Shown: positions 18,795-27,173 of the stretch, piece after piece
Numbering within the stretch: position 1 is the stretch's first letter
Layout: every line of letters begins with the position of its first letter
Source of the DNA: Candidatus Woesearchaeota archaeon
Lineage (GTDB): Archaea > Nanobdellota > Nanobdellia > Woesearchaeales > JASKKU01
Direction: 5' to 3'
NCBI GenBank assembly: GCA_030154045.1
Contig: JASKKU010000005.1
Location: 1 to 40,967 of the forward strand
Length of the DNA stretch: 40,967 bases
Notes under the pieces: model-generated
What the model was told of the DNA's origin: nothing
The model's input: the letters and a program-made list of their open reading frames with translations, nothing else
Databases searched by the model: none
Position numbers and translations under genes: made by a program

Positions 18795-19400
18795 ATGCAA
18801 AGAAAAAATAAAACTCGATTTGCGACGCTTACCATACTGGTTCTTTTATTAATTCTGATAATACTTCAGATTTTTCAGATTTTGGGACTATCTTTAGAAA
18901 TAAGAACTATAAAAGTTAGAAATGCAACCATTTCAACGGCAGATTATATAAGCGGGCCAACATCCAGTAATAGCACTTTACAACACCTATTAGAAAAGAT
19001 CACACCAACAGGCACACCAGACTATGGAAGTGCAGCACGGGTAAGCTATGATAATGTCGAAGAGGGACTTCAAATTTTAGCAAGATATGCAGCACTTTCA
19101 TTAACTTCAGATGAACAGCAAAGGTATGATGAAATTGCAAACGCTGAAGAAACGTCCTGTAAGTATTGTTGTGATGTTACAAAACTTGCACAGAATTGTG
19201 GTTGTTCTCATAATATCGCTTTGCAAGGATTAGTAAAGTGGCTGATAAAGAATACAAATTACTCTAATAAAGAGATCTTACAAGAAATCAGAAAATGGCA
19301 AACCTTATTTTTCCCAAAGCCAACACTTCAAGAAGAATTACGAAAAAGGAATATCACTCTTGAATATGTAGGTTTGCCATCAATAGTAGGAGAATGTTAA
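18795..19400 (+). CDS. Exported/membrane-anchored Cys-rich hypothetical protein
   Basis: N-terminal TM (LTILVLLLILIILQIFQIL); EETSCKYCCDVTKLAQNCGCSHNIALQGLVKWLI; RBS GGAGG. Confidence 0.75.
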   Translation: MQRKNKTRFATLTILVLLLILIILQIFQILGLSLEIRTIKVRNATISTADYISGPTSSNSTLQHLLEKITPTGTPDYGSAARVSYDNVEEGLQILARYAALSLTSDEQQRYDEIANAEETSCKYCCDVTKLAQNCGCSHNIALQGLVKWLIKNTNYSNKEILQEIRKWQTLFFPKPTLQEELRKRNITLEYVGLPSIVGEC

Positions 19401-19411
19401 ACCTGAAGTGA

Positions 19412-19504
19412 TCTACAATGCTTGCAGCAATCGCTATAGTATTATCAGAGATTACTGTGATTTCAAATTCATTATTATTGAAACGGTATAAAGATAAAAT
19501 ATAG
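19412..19504 (+). pseudogene. Possible remnant of C-terminus of a heavy-metal P1B-type ATPase
   Basis: Untracked frame: TGA (19409), then STMLAAIAIVLSEITVISNSLLLKRYKDKI, then TAG. Resembles the terminal helix of CopA-like ATPases (AA.AM.lSsvsVv.NslrLrr). Confidence 0.45.
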
Positions 19505-19547
19505 TCGAAGGTTCAACTAGCTTTTTGAGATGCTATAACTAAAAAAA

Positions 19548-20261
19548 TTAAAGCTTGTCTTTTATTTTGTTAAAAGCAATTATTGTCCCTATAATGCCGA
19601 AAGTAATTGCCCATCCTGGTTCTAGGAAATAAAGTAGAGTAGTTGTAATGAAAACTAAAATTAAAGAAAATGTAAAGAAAGGTACTGAATATGTTAGAAT
19701 GTCCAATCCAAGACTTTTGAAAGGTATTGGCAGGACAGCATATAAGGCAAAGTAAAGGGATAAATGGAACAAGTTATTTGAAAGCAAACTGTCTGTGAAT
19801 GATTTGGTTATCATTCCTATGAATAAAACAAAGAAGATGCTAATAAGAGCGATAACAGCCTTTTCTATGAACATGGGACCATGTCTGAATTTGCCTAATC
19901 TTCTGTGCTGGATAACTTTAAAATTGAATCCGCCAGGAAGAAAGAAGATCATTTTTCCAAAAGTCAAAAATGAAAGAAAAACTGAAAAGACAAGAGGCAG
20001 AGGGTTCCAAACATATTCTGCATAATAGCCCCTCCAGTATGAAACCATTTTAACAAATACAACAAAAGAGAAAAAGACTATTGACGAGGATAACATAGCT
20101 GCTATAAAGTTCTTGAACCATATCAAATCTAGTTCATTTGTAGGCCTACCATCGTTTATGCCCAAAATAAAGCCTACAACAAGGATCATAACCAGCAATT
20201 GAAAAGTTTCGGTTTTGTTGAATTTGATGCGTTTAAAGTAATTATAAAGCGTATTTATCAT
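19548..20261 (-). CDS. Multi-TM protein, possibly an inactive M50/S2P-like protein
   Basis: No HExxH, but 'RRLGKFRHGPMFIEKAVIAL' and 'LYFALYAVLPIPFKSLGLDIL' resemble the GP..N..A and N.LPi..LDG segments of M50 proteins. Confidence 0.5.
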   Translation of the reverse strand: MINTLYNYFKRIKFNKTETFQLLVMILVVGFILGINDGRPTNELDLIWFKNFIAAMLSSSIVFFSFVVFVKMVSYWRGYYAEYVWNPLPLVFSVFLSFLTFGKMIFFLPGGFNFKVIQHRRLGKFRHGPMFIEKAVIALISIFFVLFIGMITKSFTDSLLSNNLFHLSLYFALYAVLPIPFKSLGLDILTYSVPFFTFSLILVFITTTLLYFLEPGWAITFGIIGTIIAFNKIKDKL

Positions 20262-20389
20262 AATTGAACTTTATTGATTTTTATCATTTATAAATTTATT
20301 TTTACACTCTAGAAAAGTTTTAGTTCTCAATTAAATTAGAAAACAAAAAGATACAAACAAAAGAAAAATCGAAAGAAAAGGGCAAAAGC

Positions 20390-20782
20390 TTACTCTTCTT
20401 TCTTTCTAAACTTTGGCAAATTGAATGGCACTGGCAAATTCGTTTCCTTAGCTAACAATGCTGCTTCAATGCTGCATTTTGAGAAGATGTGATTTAGCAT
20501 TTTTAATGAAGCTTCGTCTTCAATTTTCTTGTCTTTATCCCAGGTCTCTACAAGCTTTTTAATCTCATCTTTCTCGCTAGAGTAATATAAATCGCCTGCA
20601 ATCTCAATCAAGCCAAAATCAGGCTCATATTGTGTCTGATAGATAAACTTAACCTTAACGGTATTATCGCTTTCTTTTTCTAATTCTACAAGCTTTACAT
20701 TTGTCTTAGCACTTACGCTTTTTGCGCTAGCTTCCTTTCTTTCAGATAGTAGCCTTCTAAAATAAACTGTGTATATTGCCAT
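20390..20782 (-). CDS. Conserved hypothetical protein
   Basis: FIYQTQYEPDFGLIEIAGDLYYSS...LPVPFNLPKF; 130 aa, good RBS context. Confidence 0.6.
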   Translation of the reverse strand: MAIYTVYFRRLLSERKEASAKSVSAKTNVKLVELEKESDNTVKVKFIYQTQYEPDFGLIEIAGDLYYSSEKDEIKKLVETWDKDKKIEDEASLKMLNHIFSKCSIEAALLAKETNLPVPFNLPKFRKKEE

Positions 20783-20921
20783 TGTTAAATCACCTATTAA
20801 GCAGTATTTTTCGGAGTAGTATTTAAATTTAACTTTTTTCAGATTCTCTATGAGACCTTTAACTTAGAATCATACTCAAACAAAAAATAGAAAAAGTTTA
20901 TTAAAAAAATAAAAAAAGTTC

Positions 20922-22178
20922 TTAGTAGTAAGAACCTTCTTCTTCAGATTTCTCTGCGTTCTTAGGTCCTTTCTTCAAAGCTACCAACAAAACTACTACG
21001 ACTAAGATAATTACTAAGATTACAATTCCAATCTCTAATGCTGTCTTAACCTTGTTAACATCTAAAGTGCTTGCTTCTTCTTTCTCAACATTTACTGTAA
21101 ATGGTACGCTTTGGATTACTTTGTCACCAGACTTAATCTCTAAATCAAAGGTCTTCGCACCTGTTTCTCCTTCTTTAGGTGAAACTTCAATAGTGATAAC
21201 TTTTGCATCTTCGCCAGTGATTACTACTGCATTCTCGCTTAGCTTGACATCAGCCCAATCAGCGTTTGTTGTATACAACATTAAGTCTTTAGCAGTTTTA
21301 CCTGTGTTGGCAATAGTTACAACGAACTTTGCGCTTCCTTCTTTAATGTTTGCAACAGTTGTTGGGATTGTTACTAAAAGCTTGCCTTCTTCTGTTTGTT
21401 GAGCCTCTGGGCAGAACTCTGATTCTAAAACTTTAATTGTTTTCTCAGCGGTTACTTCATCATAACCATCATTATACTTTGCTTTTATAACTAGCTTATA
21501 ATCTCCTTCTTTTGCACACTCTGGAATTTTTAATGCGATTTCTTCTGTGGAAACTGCATCTTCAGGATCAATCTCATCAATGAAATCTGAAGCTGAGACT
21601 CCTAGTTCTGGAATGGATACAGTAACTTTTACACTGTCTTCGGTTTTATCTCCAACATTCTTAACTCTTACAAATGAAGTCAAGTAAGTTCCTGCTTTTA
21701 CATAATTCTCTGGGTTCAAAGCAACGTCTTTAATTATTACATCGTGCCTTGGAGAATCCACTTGAATATTGTAATAGTACTCTTTTACTTCACCATATCT
21801 GTCTGAAACCAATAGCTTTATTGTATACACATCTTTATCCATATCTTCAGGCAATCTTAGAGTTAATCTCTTTACATACTTAACATCCTGCTTTACATCA
21901 AAGATGTCTGTTTTTGCTGAGATGTCTTGATAATCGCTGTGCTCATAGCCATCAACAAATGCTCTTAGAATAACATTTTCTGTGTCTGCAACAGCTGTCA
22001 AGGTTACTCTCAAATTTAATTCGTCTCCTCTTTGTACAGAAAGCTTTGTTAAATCGGATGGATTTAGAGTAACCCCATTTACCTGTACTTCTTCAATATT
22101 TACATCGGCAACATCAGCACTAACCACGCCAAACAACAACATTAATACCCCTAAAATTACGAATAGTTCTTTCTTCAT
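20922..22178 (-). CDS. Exported, C-terminally anchored multi-domain Ig/CARDB-like surface protein (COG1361-like)
   Basis: Signal peptide MKKELFVILGVLMLLFGVVSA; beta-rich repeats; C-terminal TM IGIVILVIILVVVVLLVAL with charged tail. Confidence 0.75.
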   Translation of the reverse strand: MKKELFVILGVLMLLFGVVSADVADVNIEEVQVNGVTLNPSDLTKLSVQRGDELNLRVTLTAVADTENVILRAFVDGYEHSDYQDISAKTDIFDVKQDVKYVKRLTLRLPEDMDKDVYTIKLLVSDRYGEVKEYYYNIQVDSPRHDVIIKDVALNPENYVKAGTYLTSFVRVKNVGDKTEDSVKVTVSIPELGVSASDFIDEIDPEDAVSTEEIALKIPECAKEGDYKLVIKAKYNDGYDEVTAEKTIKVLESEFCPEAQQTEEGKLLVTIPTTVANIKEGSAKFVVTIANTGKTAKDLMLYTTNADWADVKLSENAVVITGEDAKVITIEVSPKEGETGAKTFDLEIKSGDKVIQSVPFTVNVEKEEASTLDVNKVKTALEIGIVILVIILVVVVLLVALKKGPKNAEKSEEEGSYY

Positions 22179-22442
22179 TTTTTACCCCTCACAATTAAGG
22201 ATTATCTTGTGTTAAATTAAACTAATATTTAAATGTTTCGTTATTTTAATCATTGCTAAGTGAAAACATAAAATATCTATCAATTAGTTGTGTATACTTA
22301 ATGGGAAATTTGCCGGGCATATTTTTTCTTTTTATTTTTTTCCTTTAGAAGGATGATAACCTTATAATGGATTTTGTTGTATTTACTTTATAATGACTAC
22401 CTACAAAAATTTTATAAAAAGAAACTAAAAACTCTTTTTTAT

Positions 22443-22868
22443 ATGAATAAGAAACTAAAACGGTTTTTAATTACAACTGGGATTATTGGTACAGTAGTAA
22501 CTTTCAATTATGGGATGAGCAATAAAATTAATAAATTTTTTAACGATAAGATCATAGAAAAACCAGGTTATTATCTAGTGTCATACCCTAAAGGCTTATT
22601 TGGTCATGTTGAATTTACAAAATACAAGGATGGTTCTTTTGAGGTTCTGATTTATAAAGGTTTTGGTCGAGAGGCTTATAGTTCAAAGCTATATCAAGAC
22701 ATCAATGGAGATGGTCTTGTAGATAGAATCAGAGTGAATGATGTTGCTTGGAAGTATCATAAACTTAACGATCTTTTAATAAGAGATTTCGATTATGAAA
22801 CACATAAGGAAGAATTCGATAAAGCTGACAAAGTCTTAGAGGATTTAATAAAGAAATATATAAAATAG
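22443..22868 (+). CDS. Hypothetical protein with N-terminal TM
   Basis: MNKKLKRFLITTGIIGTVVTFNYG...; start at 22443 preferred over 22374; no recognised family. Confidence 0.55.
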   Translation: MNKKLKRFLITTGIIGTVVTFNYGMSNKINKFFNDKIIEKPGYYLVSYPKGLFGHVEFTKYKDGSFEVLIYKGFGREAYSSKLYQDINGDGLVDRIRVNDVAWKYHKLNDLLIRDFDYETHKEEFDKADKVLEDLIKKYIK

Positions 22869-22871
22869 ATA

Positions 22872-23573
22872 TTAAATTTTTCTTAAGTTCTTATCATAAA
22901 CAAACTCAATTAAACAACTATCAACTTCAGACCTCTTCTCAAAACCTAGATCAATTAGTAACCTTTGAGGATTTTTGTTTCCTTTGTGGACTAAAGCGAT
23001 TAAGTTATAACCTAGCTTAGTATAAAGATTTATTGCTTCTTTTACTGCAGATTTAGCAATTCCTTCTCTTCTAAATTCCGGCGAAACATAAATCTCCGCG
23101 AGCTCAATTTGATTTTCCTGATCTTGATTACACAATAGATAACCAGTAATATCCTTTTTTATTTTATCGTTAGATTTTATCTCTTTAACGATAAAATATG
23201 ACTCAAAGAATTCATCTAGCGAATCTAATTCATAAAGAAGCGTTTCTGAATTTGATAGTTCATATTGCGAAGGTTCTTGTTTTAGTTTTGGATTGAATTT
23301 AATTATCTCTTCTAAGAAATTTCTTCTGAATTCTTTAAGTTTACTAATCTCATCTGTGTTGTATAAATCTACAGGACTTAAATAAACTTTAGACTTTTTA
23401 TTGTTGTTATGATACTCATTGATAAGAGATTCAAGTTTTCCAACCAATTCTTCAGGACTTTTGGAGTTTGAAACTATACGATTATATTGCTCTTCAAATT
23501 CAGGATGCCTCTCTATCAAGGAATAAGCTTCTTGTATCAATGATATTAATGATTCTTGTTTATTTTGTTTCAT
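22872..23573 (-). CDS. GNAT-family N-acetyltransferase
   Basis: IELAEIYVSPEFRREGIAKSAVKEAINLYTKLGYNLIALVHKGNKNPQRLLIDLGFEKR (acetyl-CoA site RREGIA). ATG 23573 gives a TATA box at about -25 to -30. Confidence 0.85.
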   Translation of the reverse strand: MKQNKQESLISLIQEAYSLIERHPEFEEQYNRIVSNSKSPEELVGKLESLINEYHNNNKKSKVYLSPVDLYNTDEISKLKEFRRNFLEEIIKFNPKLKQEPSQYELSNSETLLYELDSLDEFFESYFIVKEIKSNDKIKKDITGYLLCNQDQENQIELAEIYVSPEFRREGIAKSAVKEAINLYTKLGYNLIALVHKGNKNPQRLLIDLGFEKRSEVDSCLIEFVYDKNLRKI

Positions 23574-23614
23574 AATTTTAGTTGAAAGATGCCTCATTTA
23601 TAAAGGTTACTACT
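23572..23614 (+). repeat. 43-bp imperfect direct repeat, copy 1
   Basis: ATAATTTTAGTTGAAAGATGCCTCATTTATAAAGGTTACTACT; 37/43 identical to copy 2. Confidence 0.8.
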
Positions 23615-23677
23615 AACAAGGTGTAGTTCTAAGCAATGCTTTAAAAATACTTAATAAAATAGAAAAAGAAAGTAGTT

Positions 23678-24338
23678 TTATTCTGCTTTATTTTTATTTT
23701 GCATAGCTAAGATTTTTTCTCTAATTTCTTCTGCTTCTTGCTGGCTTACTCCAAGAATTTGTCCTTCAGCGGAGTTTATACTTGAGTTTGCTGCAACAGA
23801 GTATCCTGCGGTTTCTATGAATATTTGGTAAATGCCAAGCTTTCTCGCGATGATTCCTTGAAAGATTTCAAAATTTTGTATTTTTTCATATGGGATAAAT
23901 ACATTCCTCTTAAAGACAACTCCTGACTTTATCAATACACCTTTGTCATTAAGCTCATATGCATAATTTTCATAAGCTAATTTTGCATATAGTTCTCCAA
24001 GCGCAAGTATAATTATCAAGAATATTGGGATTAATACTATAAATAACCTAATAACTGGTCCAAAAATACTCCCAAAGAAAGATTTTGGGTTTACAATTTC
24101 ATTAGGATTCTTTATTTCGTTATGCGAAAACATTCGCTGTTGATTCGCTTTCATTAATGATGATAAGTCCATGAAATCGTCAGGCTGAGTGTTCGATAAA
24201 CTTGAAAATACTGAAAATGCTGAAAAAAATGAACTAAACATAAATATGCCTGTACTTAAAAAAAAACACAACAACAAAAGCGAGTACATAACCTTGCAAT
24301 CTAAATATCCATTTTGCCTTAGGGTGTAATTTTTTCAT
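23678..24338 (-). pseudogene. bPH2 (PH-like, YdbS/DUF304) membrane protein with a homopolymer frameshift near the N-terminus
   Basis: YANYAYELNDKGVLIKSGVVFKRNVFIPYEKIQNFEIFQGIIARKLGIYQIFIETAG is bPH2-like. Upstream in another frame, ATG 24338 gives MKKLHPKAKWIFRLQGYVLAFVVVFFF, which runs into a 9-T tract and rejoins the tracked ORF (STGIFMFSS) after a 1-nt shift. Confidence 0.75.
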
Positions 24339-24416
24339 TTTAAGTTTGACTTCAAAATGGTTCTATTTAAATTTTTTGTTTTTGAATCCTATTCTTACTT
24401 CAATTTTTTACAATAG

Positions 24417-24459
24417 ATAATCTTAGTTTAAAGATGTCTTTTTTATAAAGATTACTACT
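24417..24459 (+). repeat. 43-bp imperfect direct repeat, copy 2
   Basis: ATAATCTTAGTTTAAAGATGTCTTTTTTATAAAGATTACTACT. Confidence 0.8.
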
Positions 24460-24515
24460 TGAAAGTGTTAATTTGTTTAAAATTTATAAAGTCCAAGTTG
24501 TTACTTCTTGCTATA

Positions 24516-25871
24516 ATGCCTGATTTTGAAACTCTTAATGAGATATTTAGGAATTTAAGTGATTTTATTAATATAAAAGGTCTTGTTTTATTTGTTTTTA
24601 AAGACTATGAGGAATTCAATTCTATCTTTGATGAATACTTAAGTACATTAAAGGAATTTTATTCAGGGTTCGTTGACTTAAGGCAATACTTAGCAGAGGC
24701 AAAAGAAATTATAAAAAAGGGTGACTCTTATGAATTATTTGATCCATCTTTAACTCCTTTAGAAAGACGTGTAATTGAGATGTACTTACCTAATTCTGAG
24801 AACTATGATGTTATTGAGTTCCTGGATCATCTTATAGATAAAGGTGTGAGTTTCCAAAAACAACCTTTAAGTTACATTTATTCATCTTTAATTTCAGCTA
24901 GAAATGATAAATCACAAGGATTGCTTTTACTGCATTACGACTCTGAAACTTTTTTATTTGACATTTTAAAAGGATTTTCTGACCACATCTTATTTTATTA
25001 CCCTCTTACTTCAGGCAGAAAAGGGAATTTTTTGCCAGAATCAGAAATTGAGAAAGATGATTTTTTTTCGTGGCTGCTTGTTTATTTCAACAAGAATATT
25101 GGTTTTAATGGTTTTGAAAGTAATAACTTAAAACAGCATTTAGCTAAATTTAGAGCATTCCTTGATGGAACAGAAAAGATTCCGTTTTTAGAACCGATCA
25201 GACCTTTGATTTATGAAAACTTGGAAGCGTACAGAAATTATGACCTGTTATCAATTCTAAAATTTGGGTTTGAATTAAATAATAAAAATGCAGGAAACCT
25301 GTTTGATTATGTTATGGGGACAAACCCTGACTTAAATTATTATTTTGAAACAATCCCCACAGACAAACTGGGAGTGTATTTCTCAATAAATAACATATTA
25401 AACACTATAGATTACCTTGTGGTTGATTATACAAATAAGGCTGAAGAAGGCATCTATTTTGGGAACTTTTTTAGTCTATATGCGGTTCCATTTAATAAAT
25501 TTAGGAGATATGTTGAAAATGGAGATTTGTATGTGCTTGAATTTTTATATAAAGGCTCTGCCTTAAAACCATTCCGTGACCCAAAAAAAGATGTTAAATT
25601 TAATTATTCAACAGAGCGCCTTGATGAGATGATGAAGTTTAATAAAAAACACATTAAGCAATTTGAGAAATTTTTTGAACAGAGTTTAGAGAATTCTGAT
25701 TTTCAGTTAAAAAAGAATAACTTGGCTAACACTGTAGCTTATATCCTTAGTGAACAAATAAAACCATACTCTACCTTTATCAAGGCAATGGATATTAAAT
25801 TTAAGATTTCTTCTGATAAAAATCAATTTAAAAGGCTGCTTAAGATGTACACATATGGCAAAAAAGAGTGA
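24516..25871 (+). CDS. Hypothetical protein, paralog A of an unrecognised family
   Basis: Long ORF with leaderless-type TATA (TTTATAAA about 30 nt upstream of ATG 24516). Shares VDYTN..EE.I.F, P..KF..YVEN.DL, F.DP.KD.K with the ORF at 31603-33030. Confidence 0.8.
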   Translation: MPDFETLNEIFRNLSDFINIKGLVLFVFKDYEEFNSIFDEYLSTLKEFYSGFVDLRQYLAEAKEIIKKGDSYELFDPSLTPLERRVIEMYLPNSENYDVIEFLDHLIDKGVSFQKQPLSYIYSSLISARNDKSQGLLLLHYDSETFLFDILKGFSDHILFYYPLTSGRKGNFLPESEIEKDDFFSWLLVYFNKNIGFNGFESNNLKQHLAKFRAFLDGTEKIPFLEPIRPLIYENLEAYRNYDLLSILKFGFELNNKNAGNLFDYVMGTNPDLNYYFETIPTDKLGVYFSINNILNTIDYLVVDYTNKAEEGIYFGNFFSLYAVPFNKFRRYVENGDLYVLEFLYKGSALKPFRDPKKDVKFNYSTERLDEMMKFNKKHIKQFEKFFEQSLENSDFQLKKNNLANTVAYILSEQIKPYSTFIKAMDIKFKISSDKNQFKRLLKMYTYGKKE

Positions 25872-25958
25872 TTTTTTATACCTTTAAGAGATTAAGATAA
25901 GAGATTAAGGAATCTTTCAAAGAAATATTTATAAATGATTTAAATCACCCGTAGCAGT

Positions 25959-26135
25959 ATGAGCGTCATATCTAAATTAAAATCCTTTTTGAACCAGTGT
26001 AAAATAACTTTAAGGCTGACAAAAAGGCCAACAAAGGATGAGTTTTTTAGGATCTCACTGATTTCAGGGGTAGGTATATTAATTATGGGGGCTATTGGCT
26101 TTATTATATACTTAATAAAGTATTATCTGTTTTAA
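25959..26135 (+). CDS. secE: SecE/Sec61-gamma preprotein translocase subunit (58 aa, missing from ORF track)
   Basis: MSVISKLKSFLNQCKITLRLTKRPTKDEFFRISLISGVGILIMGAIGFIIYLIKYYLF; directly upstream of spt5, as usual in archaea. Confidence 0.92.
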   Translation: MSVISKLKSFLNQCKITLRLTKRPTKDEFFRISLISGVGILIMGAIGFIIYLIKYYLF

Positions 26136-26155
26136 AATTTTAAAAGGTGTTATCT

Positions 26156-26641
26156 ATGGAAGAATCTTCAAATATTGAAACGAAAGAGAATAAGCCACAG
26201 ATATTTTCAGTCAGAACAACAGCTGGAAGAGAAGAACAAGTTATTGAGTTTGCTAGCGAAATCATCAAGAAGAAAGGCTATGATGTTTATTCTCTGGTTC
26301 ATCCTAATGGAATGAAAGGCTATATCTTTATAGAGGCTGGTTCTTTGCAAGCCGCTGAAGAAGCAATGAGAGGAGTCCCTTATGCTAAAGGTGTTATCCC
26401 ATCACCAATTGCTTTTGATGAGATTGAGCATATGGTTCAGATTGAGAAGAAACAAGAGGTCAATATAAAAATCGGCGACATTGTTGAAATTATTTCTGGA
26501 CCATTCCAAAGAGAACAAGCAAAGGTCATTAGAACCGATTTAAACAAAGAGGATGTTGTCGTTGAGTTGATTAATGCGGCTGTTCCTATTCCAATTACTC
26601 TTAAAGTAGATAATGTGAAAGTAATAAGAAGAGAGCAATAA
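26156..26641 (+). CDS. spt5: Transcription elongation factor Spt5/NusG
   Basis: FSVRTTAGREEQVIEFASEIIKKKGYDVYSLVHPNGMKGYIFIEA; KOW: KIGDIVEIISGPFQREQAKVIRTD. Confidence 0.95.
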   Translation: MEESSNIETKENKPQIFSVRTTAGREEQVIEFASEIIKKKGYDVYSLVHPNGMKGYIFIEAGSLQAAEEAMRGVPYAKGVIPSPIAFDEIEHMVQIEKKQEVNIKIGDIVEIISGPFQREQAKVIRTDLNKEDVVVELINAAVPIPITLKVDNVKVIRREQ

Positions 26642-26653
26642 GGAGGTTTAAAG

Positions 26654-27136
26654 ATGGCAAAACAAAAAGTTGATGTTTTAATTGAAGGTGGAAAGGCTAC
26701 AGCAGCACCTCCATTAGGTCCTGCTTTAGGTCCTTTGGGCGTAAATATCGGTCAAGTTGTAGCTGAAATTAACAAGAAAACTGCTGATTATAAAGGTATG
26801 CAGGTTCCTGTAACTGTTGAAGTTGATACAGAAACAAAGGAATTTACAATTACAATTGGTACTCCTCCAACTTCAGCTTTGCTTAAGAAGGAAGCCGGAA
26901 TTGATAAAGGCGCTTCCAATCCAAAAGAAAAAGCTGGAGATTTAACCTTTGACCAAATCATTAAAGTTACAAGAATGAAGATGGATGACCTTGAATCAAA
27001 AGATCTCAAAGGAGCAGTCATGCAAGTTCTAGGAACCTGTGTTTCGATGGGTATTTTTGTTGAAGGAAAGAGAGCCACAGAAATCATTGAAGAAGTTAGG
27101 CAAGGTAAATGGGACGGCAAGTTTAAAGCAAATTAA
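26654..27136 (+). CDS. rpl11: Ribosomal protein L11 (uL11)
   Basis: GGKATAAPPLGPALGPLGVNIGQVVAEINKKTADYKGMQVPV...PPTSALLKKEAG. Confidence 0.97.
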   Translation: MAKQKVDVLIEGGKATAAPPLGPALGPLGVNIGQVVAEINKKTADYKGMQVPVTVEVDTETKEFTITIGTPPTSALLKKEAGIDKGASNPKEKAGDLTFDQIIKVTRMKMDDLESKDLKGAVMQVLGTCVSMGIFVEGKRATEIIEEVRQGKWDGKFKAN

Positions 27137-27173
27137 TTTTTTAATTTTTTAATAAATTTCACGAGCTGGTAAA

